Positions 14,438 through 23,497 of a DNA stretch of 35,543 nt are shown here, piece by piece (positions within the stretch are counted from its first letter, which is position 1; each line of letters starts with the position of its first letter). The stretch covers positions 1-35,543 of the forward strand of contig CACNEF010000011.1 of the NCBI GenBank assembly GCA_902619485.1, read 5' to 3'. The DNA is from an uncultured SAR116 cluster alpha proteobacterium. GTDB lineage: Bacteria; Pseudomonadota; Alphaproteobacteria; Puniceispirillales; Marisalimonadaceae. Below the pieces are notes generated by a model. It was not told the origin of the DNA. It made no database searches and saw only the letters and a program-made list of their open reading frames with translations. The position numbers and the translations under genes were made by a program.

Positions 14438-15900
14438 GCTTTCAACACCTTTCTACTACATAAAATTGAAATTAGAGATTTGGATTGTTCATTTTTTAAC
14501 TCTAAAGAATTCAAAAATTTCAAAAACTTTTCAGGTTCATCAAAATTTTGTTTTACTACTTTTTTAGAAATATCTATTAATGGTAAGGAGTTCCTATATA
14601 ATCCAATTTGTATGGGATTATTTATTAAAGCTATTCTTCTTACTAGATATTCTTGAGATAACCATTCATCTTTTGTATCTGGAAAACCATTAGGTTGTTT
14701 GGCTCTAAAAGGAAGGTGGCCTAATTCTGCTAGGATATATTTGATCTTTTTTTGTTTATAATTAAGTTTTGATTTGAAATCATATTCAAAAATTTTTGGG
14801 TCTCCAGGCCAATCAGCTCCTGTCATCCTTGCTATTTGAATGAGCCATGTCTCAGGTGATAAAAATTTATCGTTAGATTTACCGAATTTCCAAGTTGCTT
14901 CAATTACAGCTTGATGAATTTGAGGAAGCATACCTTTTGAATTTTCCCAGGCATCAGTAACCATTTTGATCATTTCTGGTTTTGGATCATCACAAATAAA
15001 ATGGCGACATAATTTCCAAGAAATAAATCTTCGACATTCTGCACTTTTACACAAATCTTCTACCAGATCACGTAATTGGTTTTTCCCTTTTGTTTTTGCA
15101 CTAAAACCAATAGTTTTATATTTTTTGCCAAGTACGGTATGTGTGCCAGGCTCATGCAAAGAACCTTGATAACCAATTTTTTTAGCTTCTACACCCTTTC
15201 TGCCACCTATAAAACCCCAGCCTGTCATAATATTGGCTGTGTTAATTACATCATCTTGTGTATATCCAGCATTAGGAGAAATTGTATGAAGCTCTAGTAA
15301 TTCACGACCATGATTTTCATTTAGTCCTTTTTCTGGTTTGTTTTTTCGACGCCTATTTACATTAAATTCTGAATTTGGTCCTCTTGATTTAAAATTATCT
15401 AAACTTTTAATCATTGGCCACGTTAAAGTCATATCATAGACCATATCTGCAAATCTACCTGTCATTAAAGTTCTAAGTTGTTCTCTTTGCATTGCCCCTG
15501 TATTAAAAGTAGCTAGTTTATTTTTATCAATAATAGTAAAATGATTTCCCCAAAAATGCCAAAATCTCTCAAAGACAGGTTGGTTCCCATAAACAGCTTG
15601 ATGATGTCTAATTGCTAACTCATAGCTTTCAAAGTAACGTCGACCAGAGCTTCGATATAATTTATTTTTTTTAACTTTTGCAGTAGCTGGATTCTTTTCA
15701 GTCTTTTGAATTTTGTCTTCTTGCGTGGTAAAATCTACACGAATATCAAGCATTTCCTGTTCTGAATATATTTTACCAGGCCAAATTAAATTTGGCACAG
15801 AATTCATTTGGGATTTTGCCCAATTAAGTGGGTCTTTTGGAATTTTTTCATCTGGTCTGAGACCAAAGCCAACTTTACGTAAAAAAGATTTAGGTTTCAT
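14434..15900 (-). CDS. DUF1800 family protein
   Basis: 488 aa; partner of the downstream DUF1501 gene. Motifs: AIRHHQAVYGNQPVFERFWHFW with NHFTI (near 110-135), the family hallmark NENHGRELLELHTI near 195-210, then GYTQDDVINTANIMTGWGF and a CRRFISWKLCRHF segment. No clear signal peptide; the start at 15900 (MKPKSFLRKVGFG) matches the usual beginning of family members, which open with a short basic, glycine-containing segment. Divergent from the dehydrogenase gene at 16038 across a 137-nt AT-rich gap. Function unknown. Confidence 0.9.
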   Translation of the reverse strand: MKPKSFLRKVGFGLRPDEKIPKDPLNWAKSQMNSVPNLIWPGKIYSEQEMLDIRVDFTTQEDKIQKTEKNPATAKVKKNKLYRSSGRRYFESYELAIRHHQAVYGNQPVFERFWHFWGNHFTIIDKNKLATFNTGAMQREQLRTLMTGRFADMVYDMTLTWPMIKSLDNFKSRGPNSEFNVNRRRKNKPEKGLNENHGRELLELHTISPNAGYTQDDVINTANIMTGWGFIGGRKGVEAKKIGYQGSLHEPGTHTVLGKKYKTIGFSAKTKGKNQLRDLVEDLCKSAECRRFISWKLCRHFICDDPKPEMIKMVTDAWENSKGMLPQIHQAVIEATWKFGKSNDKFLSPETWLIQIARMTGADWPGDPKIFEYDFKSKLNYKQKKIKYILAELGHLPFRAKQPNGFPDTKDEWLSQEYLVRRIALINNPIQIGLYRNSLPLIDISKKVVKQNFDEPEKFLKFLNSLELKNEQSKSLISILCSRKVLKA

Positions 15901-16037
15901 TATTAAAAAACTTTATTATAAATTTTTACTTACATTATTTTTATGATTAGATTACGATTTTAAAAATGCAAATGCAATTTAGTATATCTTAATTTAAAAA
16001 ATAATTTAAATCTCATTTAATGTTTAGGGGCATTATT

Positions 16038-17021
16038 ATGAACATGAATTCAAATAATAAAAAGAAAGTATTAATGGTTCAAGGTCTTCACGAAGAGGGC
16101 CAAAAATTATTATTAGCAAGAGATGATATTGAACCCATAACTATTATGTCAGCTAATGAAGACGAGATTTTGGAAGCAGCAAAAGAAGTTCATGGTATCA
16201 CAGTTAGGACTGCTAATATCTCAAGAAAAATAATTGAAAATTCAAAAAACTTACAAGTTGTTTCAAGACATGGTGTTGGTTATGATTCTATTGATGTTAA
16301 TGCTTTAAACGATTGTGGCATTCCTTTAGCCATTGCTGCTCATTCAAATATGATTTCAGTAGCTGAACATGCAATGTTTATGTTGTTGGCATTATCAAAA
16401 AATGTTTTTTATTATGATAAATTTGCCCGCAAAGCTGATTGGACTACTCGTTGGGATATAAGGGCGTGGGATGTTGCAGAAAAGAATTTGTTGGTAATTG
16501 GTTTTGGCAGAATAGGTTCAAGATTAGTTAAAAGAGCTCTTGCTTTTGATATGAAAGTTTTTGTTTATGATCCTTATGTGGATGTATCAGAAATAAAAAA
16601 ATCAGGAGCGAATTATGTAAGAAATTTTCTTGATATTTTACCCCAAATGGATGCCGTTTCATTACATTGCCCTAAAAATGAAGAAACAACTAATATGTTT
16701 TCTGACAATGAGTTTAAAATTATGAAAGAAAGCGCTTTTTTGATTAATTGTGCGAGAGGTGGAATTATAAATGAAGTTGCATTATTAGATGCCCTAAAAT
16801 CTAATAAAATAAGAGCTGCTGGATTAGATGTTTACGATGATGAGCCATCTACTTCTTCAAATCCGTTATTTAGTCTAGATAATATTTTACTTTCTCCTCA
16901 TATTGCAGGAGTTACTCAAGAGGCAACAATTAGGATGTCTAAACAAGCCGTTCAAAACGTACTTGATGTATTTGATGATAAAGTAGATCCTGAAGTTATT
17001 ATAAATAAAAATGTTTTATAG
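16038..17021 (+). CDS. D-2-hydroxyacid dehydrogenase (SerA/hydroxypyruvate-reductase-like)
   Basis: NAD(P)-dependent oxidoreductase that interconverts D-2-hydroxy acids and 2-oxo acids. I choose ATG 16038 because AGGGG lies 7 nt upstream; ATG 16020 has no ribosome site. From this start, 327 aa. Rossmann motif VIGFGRIGSRLVKRA near residue 154, with DP following the second strand as NAD-type acceptor; catalytic Arg in NCARGGI near 238, the Glu of DVYDDEPS near 265, and His in SPHIAG near 286. First of four + strand genes with an aldolase, an MDR enzyme and an exporter, 9 nt before the aldolase. Substrate probably a sugar acid or related 2-oxo acid; not determined. Confidence 0.9.
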   Translation: MNMNSNNKKKVLMVQGLHEEGQKLLLARDDIEPITIMSANEDEILEAAKEVHGITVRTANISRKIIENSKNLQVVSRHGVGYDSIDVNALNDCGIPLAIAAHSNMISVAEHAMFMLLALSKNVFYYDKFARKADWTTRWDIRAWDVAEKNLLVIGFGRIGSRLVKRALAFDMKVFVYDPYVDVSEIKKSGANYVRNFLDILPQMDAVSLHCPKNEETTNMFSDNEFKIMKESAFLINCARGGIINEVALLDALKSNKIRAAGLDVYDDEPSTSSNPLFSLDNILLSPHIAGVTQEATIRMSKQAVQNVLDVFDDKVDPEVIINKNVL

Positions 17022-17030
17022 GAGAAAAAA

Positions 17031-17789
17031 ATGAAACAACAAACTTTAAGAGATTGTTGGGCTAAAGAAAAAGGGGCCATCAATGCTTGGTGTTCAATAC
17101 CGAGCGCTGTAACTGCAGAAATGATGTCTATGAATGATTTTGATTCTATTACAATTGATATGCAACATGGGCTTGTTGATTATCAAGCTGCTTTAAATAT
17201 GTTACAAGTTATTTCAGGCTCAGGTAAAACTCCTATGGTAAGGGTCCCATGGAACGAACCAGGTATTATAATGAAATCATTAGATGCAGGTGCCTTAGGT
17301 ATTATATGTCCAATGATAAACACTCCCGAAGATGCAATTGATTTTGTAGGTGCTACTAGGTATGCTCCAGAAGGTCACCGAAGTTCTGGGCCAACAAGAG
17401 CCCTAATGGTTCATGGTGCAAACTATCATGATGAGGCAAATGATAAAATTATTTCGTTAGCTATGATAGAAACAGTTGAAGCTCTTGAAAATGTTGAAAA
17501 AATAGCTGCTACTGAAGGATTGACAGGAATTTATATTGGCCCCTCAGATCTAAGTATTTCAATGGGTTTTAAACCTGGTTTAGATAGAGTTGAGCCTGAA
17601 ATGATTAATGCTATAAACAAAATTTATGATGCTTGTAAAAACAACAATATTAAAGTTGGTATACACTGTCTTTCTCCTTCTTATTTAAAAGAAAAATTAT
17701 CTAATGGTTATGATTTAGCTACACTGGCTAGTGATGTTAGGATTTATGCGGAAGGTTTGAGTAACAAAATTAAAGAAGCAAGATCATAA
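17031..17789 (+). CDS. HpcH/HpaI family class II aldolase
   Basis: Metal-dependent aldolase that splits 4-hydroxy-2-oxo acids into pyruvate and an aldehyde (relatives act on 4-hydroxy-2-oxoheptanedioate, 2-keto-3-deoxy sugar acids and sulfo-sugar acids). 252 aa. Motifs: ITIDMQHGLVDYQ near residue 41 (catalytic His), MVRVPWNEP near 69 (Arg), ALGIICPMINTPEDA, and metal ligands Glu in MIETVEALENV near 145 and Asp in GIYIGPSDLSISMG near 170. A GGAG ribosome site precedes the ATG by 7 nt. Paired with a 2-hydroxyacid dehydrogenase, it suggests a route producing pyruvate. Confidence 0.92.
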   Translation: MKQQTLRDCWAKEKGAINAWCSIPSAVTAEMMSMNDFDSITIDMQHGLVDYQAALNMLQVISGSGKTPMVRVPWNEPGIIMKSLDAGALGIICPMINTPEDAIDFVGATRYAPEGHRSSGPTRALMVHGANYHDEANDKIISLAMIETVEALENVEKIAATEGLTGIYIGPSDLSISMGFKPGLDRVEPEMINAINKIYDACKNNNIKVGIHCLSPSYLKEKLSNGYDLATLASDVRIYAEGLSNKIKEARS

Positions 17790-17814
17790 AATTCAAACAT
17801 TTCAAAGGATAAGA

Positions 17815-18786
17815 ATGAAAGCAGTTACTGTAGTTGAATCTGGAGTTCAAATAATTGATGTAGATACTCCATCACCCAAGGATAGTGATGTTCTCGTAAA
17901 GGTACATGCATGTGGATTGAATAGAGCTGATATGGTAGTAGCGGATGGTGGAGCACATGGTGCGGCTGGAGGTCCCGGTACAATTGTTGGGATGGAGTTT
18001 TCAGGAGAAATTATTAAATGTGGAGAACATGTAAAAAATCTCTCAATTGGTGATAGAGTTATGTGTTCAGGGGCTTCAGTTTGGGCTGAATATGCAATTG
18101 CAGATTATGGAAGAGTAATAAAGATACCTGACAATAATATGGATTTTGCTACAGCTAGTACATTACCGATAGCTCTAGCAACGATGCATAATGCTATTGT
18201 TACAATTGGTAATTTTTGTAAAGGACAAACAATTTTAATACAAGGAGCAAGTTCAGGCGTTGGTCTTATGGGACTCCAGATAGCAAAACATTTAGGAGCT
18301 AAACTAGTTATAGGAACATCTACAAAGCCAGAAAAATTTGATAAATTAAAATCCATTGGTGCTGATCTAGTGGTAAATTCAAAAGATAAAGACTGGGTTG
18401 ATCATGTATTACAAGTAACTAATAACGAAGGTGTAGATTTAATTATAGATCAACTTTCTGGTTATACAATCAACGAAAATATGAGAGCATCCAAAGTAAA
18501 AGGAACAATAGTAAATGTAGGAAGGTTAGCTGGAGGTAATACAGAATTTAATTGTGATCTTCATGCTTTAAGAAGAATAAATTATCGTGGTGTCACTTTT
18601 AGAACTAGATCAATAAACGAAATCAGAGAAGTCTACTCAAAAATGTGGAGTGATTTAAGTGATTTGGTTGTCAAAGGGAAATTATCTCTTCCTATAGAAA
18701 GGATTTTTGAATTTGATGATGTTTCAGATGCTTTATCATGTATGAGAAACAATCAACATTTTGGTAAATTGATTTTAAAAGTTTAA
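17815..18786 (+). CDS. Zinc-free MDR oxidoreductase (NADPH:quinone reductase-like)
   Basis: 323 aa, medium-chain dehydrogenase/reductase. N-terminal GroES-like domain (DVLVKVHACGLNRADMVVADG, GMEFSGEIIKCGE), then a Rossmann domain with ILIQGASSGVGLMGLQIAKH near residue 140-160 binding NADPH, and C-terminal DALSCMRNNQHFGKLILKV. The catalytic and structural zinc cysteines of alcohol dehydrogenases are absent, so it falls in the quinone-oxidoreductase/enoyl-reductase branch. AAGGAT lies just before the ATG. Third gene of the aldolase cassette; it may reduce an aldehyde or unsaturated intermediate, but the substrate is unknown. Confidence 0.9.
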   Translation: MKAVTVVESGVQIIDVDTPSPKDSDVLVKVHACGLNRADMVVADGGAHGAAGGPGTIVGMEFSGEIIKCGEHVKNLSIGDRVMCSGASVWAEYAIADYGRVIKIPDNNMDFATASTLPIALATMHNAIVTIGNFCKGQTILIQGASSGVGLMGLQIAKHLGAKLVIGTSTKPEKFDKLKSIGADLVVNSKDKDWVDHVLQVTNNEGVDLIIDQLSGYTINENMRASKVKGTIVNVGRLAGGNTEFNCDLHALRRINYRGVTFRTRSINEIREVYSKMWSDLSDLVVKGKLSLPIERIFEFDDVSDALSCMRNNQHFGKLILKV

Positions 18787-18793
18787 ATATTTT

Positions 18794-19537
18794 ATGACTT
18801 TTGATCCAATTACAATTTTTGCAATTTTAGCTGCTTTTGCTTTAGGAGGAACACTTAAAGGTGCAACTGGTGCAGGAGCACCTATAATCACGATACCTGT
18901 TATAGCTGCATTTTATGACGTACGAATAGCAGTTATAATAATGGTGATACCAAATTTACTAACAAACATAAGCCAGATTTATCAATTTAGAAAAACAATT
19001 CTTCCAATTTTTTTTACTTTTTCATTTGCGTTAGGCGGTGGTATTGGCGCCTTTGTTGGAACAATTTTATTAATAAATTTACCTATAAAAATACTTACAC
19101 TCTCAGTTGCATTTATTGTAATAATTTATATTACACTCAAGCTGATTGTTCCTTCATGGAAATTAGCCTACCAGAGGGCTACTAAATTAGTTTTTATTAT
19201 GGGCGCTGGAGGTGGGGTCTTGCAAGGTAGTGCTGGTCTATCAGCTCCAGTATCTATAACTTTCTTAAATGCTATGAAATTAGAGCGAAATCAGTTTATA
19301 CCAACTATTTCAGTTTACTTCGGAGTTATGTCTGTTTTTCAAATTCCAACTTTATATTACTATGATTTTTTTAACTTTGAGATAACTATTCTTAGTTTTG
19401 TATCTACAATTGTTTTAATTTGTTTTATGCCCCTTGGTTCTTGGTTTGCTAAAAATATGTCAAAAGATATTTTTGACAAAATTACATTAATCTTATTAGG
19501 TTTTATTGCACTTAGAATAATTTATTTAAATTTTTAA
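18794..19537 (+). CDS. TauE/SafE family membrane transporter
   Basis: Inner-membrane protein, 247 aa, with about seven or eight hydrophobic segments. Family features: the glycine-rich ALGGTLKGATGAGAPIITIP near residue 16 and its second-half repeat IMGAGGGVLQGSAGLSAPVS near 135, matching the duplicated TauE/SafE fold. Members export sulfite, sulfoacetate or other small anions or move organic acids. It follows the MDR gene by 7 nt and ends the cassette, so it probably exports a product or imports a substrate of the pathway. It converges on the FecR-like gene with a 6-nt gap and no terminator visible. Confidence 0.88.
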   Translation: MTFDPITIFAILAAFALGGTLKGATGAGAPIITIPVIAAFYDVRIAVIIMVIPNLLTNISQIYQFRKTILPIFFTFSFALGGGIGAFVGTILLINLPIKILTLSVAFIVIIYITLKLIVPSWKLAYQRATKLVFIMGAGGGVLQGSAGLSAPVSITFLNAMKLERNQFIPTISVYFGVMSVFQIPTLYYYDFFNFEITILSFVSTIVLICFMPLGSWFAKNMSKDIFDKITLILLGFIALRIIYLNF

Positions 19538-19543
19538 ATAATT

Positions 19544-20236
19544 TTATTTGTATTTGTTACCACAAACTAATTTCCCATTTTGGGTAATACATCCATATTG
19601 AAGTTTGAAGTTTTTACTTTCAATCTTATTAGTTTTGGGTAATTTAATAACACAATCTTCCAAAAATTCTTTAGAAAATTTATTCGTCTCTAATATTTTT
19701 GTTGTTTTAGAAACTTTTCCATTATTTGATAATTCTAAAATAGTGAATGAGGGTAAACTAATTTTGTTAATGTCATTCTTATAGAAAAAACTTAGATTAT
19801 TTTTGAAATTAATTATTTCTAAATTATTTTTTTTTGTAAGAATAATAATATCCTTAATATCTTCTAAATTGTAGGAAAAGAAATTTAAGTTGTAATGCTC
19901 ATATGATTTTTTGTTTATTGAAAACAATATTGAGCCTTTTGTGAACTTAAAATTTATTTTATTTTTATTTTTTAAAATTTTTAAAGAAGAATTTGAAGAG
20001 AAACATAGTTTTGTATTATCTTGAAAAATAATTGTAGCTGGTTTTTCTCTAGTACTTAAATAATCACCAGATTTTATGCTAGTCTCTTCATTTAGAAAAA
20101 ATCTTTTTCCATGTAAGTTTAATACATAAATTTTATTATTAATTTTAGAAATATTTATTTCTGAAAAACAAGATTTTGGGAAAATAATTATTACTAAAAA
20201 AAATATTAATAAGTATTTCACAAAACTTTTATTCAC
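19544..20236 (-). CDS. FecR-domain-like exported protein
   Basis: About 230 aa from the start I prefer, GTG 20236 (MNKSFVKYLLIFFLVIIIFP, a signal peptide ending near CFS-EI). The frame stays open to a TTG at 20260, but that lies inside the terminator after the BMP binding-protein gene and adds nothing signal-like. No good ribosome site is visible. Residues about 50-110 match a FecR-type beta domain: LNEETSIKSGDYLSTREKPA, TIIFQDNTKLCFSSNSSLKI, FTKGSILFSINKK. In other bacteria this fold is found in sigma-factor regulators and in exported proteins; no sigma gene is near. The C-terminus has a Cys pair (YGCITQNGKLVCG). Real gene likely; function unknown. Confidence 0.7.
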   Translation of the reverse strand: MNKSFVKYLLIFFLVIIIFPKSCFSEINISKINNKIYVLNLHGKRFFLNEETSIKSGDYLSTREKPATIIFQDNTKLCFSSNSSLKILKNKNKINFKFTKGSILFSINKKSYEHYNLNFFSYNLEDIKDIIILTKKNNLEIINFKNNLSFFYKNDINKISLPSFTILELSNNGKVSKTTKILETNKFSKEFLEDCVIKLPKTNKIESKNFKLQYGCITQNGKLVCGNKYK

Positions 20237-20249
20237 TGGATTTAGAAAA

Positions 20250-20279
20250 AAGGTAGCCAAATAATGATATGACTACCTT
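20250..20279 (-). terminator. Rho-independent terminator after the BMP binding-protein gene
   Basis: On the minus strand AAGGTAG and CTACCTT form a 7-bp stem, extended by a G-U pair and two further pairs, followed directly by a run of six T (CTACCTTTTTTC). It begins 8 nt after the binding-protein stop codon. It ends the BMP operon and separates it from the FecR-like gene. Confidence 0.75.
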
Positions 20280-20287
20280 AATTAAAA

Positions 20288-21397
20288 TTAACCAGGAACT
20301 TTACCATTTACACCTTGTAAATAATAATTCATTCCCCATAAAGCACCATCATCAAGGGCTTTACCTGCAGGGATGATTTCTTTACCTGTGTTATCAATTA
20401 ATGGACCTGCAAAAATGTTTATTTTTCCAGACTTAATACCATCTAGCGCTTCTTGAGCTTTTTGAGCAACATTTGCTGGCATATTTTGAAATTTGGAGAT
20501 CACTAACATATCTGATTTTATACCACCCCAAACATTTCCAGGCCAATGGTTAGGACCATCCCCAGTGTTCCATTTTCCATTCCTTAGTTCCTCAATTTTC
20601 TTAATGTAGTAAGGACCCCAGTTATTTATTGAAGCAAACAATTGAGCTTTAGGAGCAAAAGCTGACATATCTGTTGATTGACCAAAGCCCATAGCTCCAT
20701 TTTTCTCAGCTATTTGAAGCATAGCAGGAGAATCTGTATGTTGCGCTAACACATCAGCGCCTTCAGCGATATGAACTTTTGCTGCATCTGCTTCTTTAAC
20801 TGGATCATACCATGTGTTTGCCCATATAACAGATATTGAAGCATCTTTATTTACAGACTTTAAGCCTTGAGCAAAAGCATTAATTCCCATAATAACTTCA
20901 GCTATTGGATAGGCTCCAATATATCCGATTTTATTAGTTTTGGTCATTAAACCAGCTACAACGCCTTGTATGTATCTTCCCTCATAAAATCTGATATTAC
21001 CAGTTGCAACATTCTTAGACCTTTTATAGCCTGTAATATGCTCAAACTTTATATTTGGAAATTCTTTAGCAACTTTTAAAGTTGGTTCCATATAACCAAA
21101 TGAGGTTGTGAAAATAATCTCATTTCCTTGTTTGGCTAATTCTCTAATCACTCGGGTAGCGTCAGGTCCCTCGGGAACATTCTCTACTACAGAGACTTTA
21201 ACATCTTTACCAAATCGTTTTTCAACCATTTGTTTCCCAAGTTCATGGGCATATGTCCAGCCATGGTCACCTGGTGTTGTTAAATAAACAAAACCTACTT
21301 TTGTCGGGCTTCCGGCAAAAGCACTCGAAATTACAAAAAATAAAACTGATATACCTAAAGTAATCAGTGAAAAAATACGGGTACAAAATTTTATCAT
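20288..21397 (-). CDS. BMP family ABC transporter substrate-binding protein
   Basis: Periplasmic binding protein, 369 aa, of the BMP/PnrA-like family, which binds purine nucleosides or related ligands. Signal peptide MIKFCTRIFSLITLGISVLF... cleaved near SAFA-GSP. Mature motifs: KVGFVYLTTPGDHGWTYAHE, VSVVENVPEGPDATRVIREL, NEIIFTTSFGYMEPTLKVA, GNIRFYEGRYIQGVVAGLMT, IGYIGAYPIAEVIMGINAFA. AGGAG lies upstream of the ATG. It is last in its operon, 109 nt after the permease, a gap large enough for its own promoter, and is followed by a terminator. Ligand inferred as nucleoside-like from the family only. Confidence 0.93.
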   Translation of the reverse strand: MIKFCTRIFSLITLGISVLFFVISSAFAGSPTKVGFVYLTTPGDHGWTYAHELGKQMVEKRFGKDVKVSVVENVPEGPDATRVIRELAKQGNEIIFTTSFGYMEPTLKVAKEFPNIKFEHITGYKRSKNVATGNIRFYEGRYIQGVVAGLMTKTNKIGYIGAYPIAEVIMGINAFAQGLKSVNKDASISVIWANTWYDPVKEADAAKVHIAEGADVLAQHTDSPAMLQIAEKNGAMGFGQSTDMSAFAPKAQLFASINNWGPYYIKKIEELRNGKWNTGDGPNHWPGNVWGGIKSDMLVISKFQNMPANVAQKAQEALDGIKSGKINIFAGPLIDNTGKEIIPAGKALDDGALWGMNYYLQGVNGKVPG

Positions 21398-21506
21398 AAC
21401 AAACTCCTAAATTAATGTTAAAATACTAGAGTGAATCTTCAAAATAACAATAAAAAAAGATTAAATATTTGATAAAATTTTACAAATGCAAATAAATTCT
21501 ACAATT

Positions 21507-22418
21507 TTATTGACCGCCAAAAAAAGGCTTACCAAGTGATGACGGTACAACACTATTATTTTTAGATAATCTTCCTGAAATCATTGTTAAAGCAATAATT
21601 GTTGCTATATAAGGCATCATTGAAAGTAACTGTGAAGGGATAGGCCAACCCCTTGCCTGTCCAACTAGTTGTGCAATAGTTATTCCACCAAATATTAGAG
21701 CGCCAACAATAATGCGCCAAGGTATCCAAGAAGCAAAGACAACTAGAGCCAGTGCAATCCAACCTCTACCAGCTGTCATACCCTCTGACCAATGTGGTGT
21801 TAAGACTAGGGGAATATAAGCTCCTCCAATACCTGCACACATTCCACCAAAACAAGTTGCATACCATCTTATTTTTTTTACCGGATATCCTACTGAGTGT
21901 GCGCTTTGATGATCATCTCCAACCGCCCTTAAAATAATTCCTGATTTTGAATACTTTAAAAAGAATGATATAAAAATTATAATCGCTATAGATAAATATG
22001 CGACAAAATCTTGTTTAAATAAAATACTACCGATTAGAGGAATATCTGATAATAAAAAAAATTCTATTTTGGGTAAAGAAGGTATGGTCTTCCCAACTAA
22101 AGGTGCTCCTGCTAACCCGGTAAGACCAGTAGCAAATATAGTTAAACCTAAACCAGTAGCAACTTGATTAGTCATGAAATTAATTGTAAATACAGAAAAA
22201 ATTGATGCCATTAGTAAACCTGATAATGCTCCTGCAATTATTCCGTAATAAGGGTTTTCAAGCCATAAAACAGCTCCTAGAGCACCTACAGCTCCGCTTA
22301 ACATCATCCCTTCAACTCCGAGATTTAAAATCCCACTTTTTTCAGCAATTAGTTCACCTGTGGCTGCAAGTAATAATGGGATTGAAGTTGCTATAATAGT
22401 TAAGATTAATGCTTCCAT
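21507..22418 (-). CDS. BMP-type ABC transporter permease (NupQ/YufQ-like)
   Basis: Inner-membrane permease, 303 aa, of the branched-chain-amino-acid-type permease superfamily used by nucleoside importers. Features: IPLLLAATGELIAEKSGILNLGVEGMML at the N-terminus (the GExxxEKSGxxNLGxEG signature), ILRAVGDDHQSAHSVGYPV as the cytoplasmic coupling loop, and MTAGRGWIALALVVFASW. Roughly eight to nine hydrophobic helices. Its ATG overlaps the stop codon of the other permease by one base, so the pair is coupled. Confidence 0.92.
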   Translation of the reverse strand: MEALILTIIATSIPLLLAATGELIAEKSGILNLGVEGMMLSGAVGALGAVLWLENPYYGIIAGALSGLLMASIFSVFTINFMTNQVATGLGLTIFATGLTGLAGAPLVGKTIPSLPKIEFFLLSDIPLIGSILFKQDFVAYLSIAIIIFISFFLKYSKSGIILRAVGDDHQSAHSVGYPVKKIRWYATCFGGMCAGIGGAYIPLVLTPHWSEGMTAGRGWIALALVVFASWIPWRIIVGALIFGGITIAQLVGQARGWPIPSQLLSMMPYIATIIALTMISGRLSKNNSVVPSSLGKPFFGGQ

Positions 22419-23497
22419 TATTTTTTACCTTCAGACCATTTGATTTTGTATTTTTGAAGAGTTTCCCCTGTTAACAAAAAAAAGAGTAAAATACCTTCAA
22501 ATAAGCCGGTTACGACTTTTGGTATACCCATCGTCATTTGAGCATTATCAGCACCAAGCTTAACTGTTGCTATAATTATTCCAGCAAATAAAATTCCAAT
22601 AGGGCTTAATCTTCCAAGAAAGGCAACAATTATTGCTGTAAAACCATAACCAAAAGATACCTCTGGTTGTAATTGACCTATATTTGCTGACACTTCAATC
22701 ACTCCTGCAACCCCAGCTAAGCCACCAGATAATAAAAGAACAGTTATAGTAATTGAATTTTGTTTAAAACCTGCAAATTTTGCTGCTTGTGGCGCAGATC
22801 CTAATACATTTATTTTAAAACCACTTAAAGTTTTGTTAACAAAAATCCAAGAAAAAGGTACTAATAAAAAAACAAACAAAATCCCATAATGAAGTTGTCC
22901 AAGAAAACCAATTCCTGGAAAGGGTATTTTATTTATTAATGCCCCTTCAGGATAGGGTTTAGATAGTGGAAAGCCAAAGCTCATTGGATCGCGTAATGGA
23001 CCTCTTACAATAAAATCAATAAATAACATTGCAACATAAACCAGCATCAAACTTACTAAAATCTCATTTACATTTAATTTAGTTTTTAAAATTGCTGGTA
23101 TAAATGCCCATAATGCTCCCCCTACAAAGCCAGCTAAGATAGTAATTAGTAAAAAGAATTTTGTTTCAATATTTGGAAATGACAATGCTATAAAACCAGC
23201 TAGCAAAGCTCCCATGATAAATTGACCTTCAGCCCCAATATTCCAAACATTAGACTTAAAACATAACATCAAACCAGTACCGATGATAATTAGTGGGCAA
23301 GCCTTAACTAATATATCACTTATACGGTCTATTCTTGAGAAAGGAGACACAAAGATTTGATAGAGGGTTTCAAGTGGGTTGTAACCTAAGAACGTGAAAA
23401 TTAGTAAACCAAAAAATATTGTAAAAACTATTGATAATATAGGTGCTATGATTATCCAGTTTTTTGAAACTTTATCTCTCGGTATGAAAGTAATCAT
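22418..23497 (-). CDS. BMP-type ABC transporter permease (NupP/YufP-like)
   Basis: Inner-membrane permease, 359 aa, partner of the downstream permease. Features: ILVKACPLIIIGTGLMLCFK followed by NVWNIGAEGQFIMGALLAG (family signature), LNVNEILVSLMLVYVAMLF, and the coupling loop VLGSAPQAAKFAGFKQNS. About ten hydrophobic segments. The first four bases overlap the end of the ATPase gene, and its stop overlaps the next ATG by one base. Confidence 0.92.
   Translation of the reverse strand: MITFIPRDKVSKNWIIIAPILSIVFTIFFGLLIFTFLGYNPLETLYQIFVSPFSRIDRISDILVKACPLIIIGTGLMLCFKSNVWNIGAEGQFIMGALLAGFIALSFPNIETKFFLLITILAGFVGGALWAFIPAILKTKLNVNEILVSLMLVYVAMLFIDFIVRGPLRDPMSFGFPLSKPYPEGALINKIPFPGIGFLGQLHYGILFVFLLVPFSWIFVNKTLSGFKINVLGSAPQAAKFAGFKQNSITITVLLLSGGLAGVAGVIEVSANIGQLQPEVSFGYGFTAIIVAFLGRLSPIGILFAGIIIATVKLGADNAQMTMGIPKVVTGLFEGILLFFLLTGETLQKYKIKWSEGKK

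Noticed and set aside
16020-16037. ATG 16020 as start of the D-2-hydroxyacid dehydrogenase
   Set aside because: No ribosome site upstream, while AGGGG sits 7 nt before ATG 16038 in the same frame.
20237-20260. TTG start for the FecR-like gene at 20260
   Set aside because: It would place the first eight codons inside the hairpin and T run of the preceding terminator and would put a non-signal segment before an otherwise normal signal peptide.
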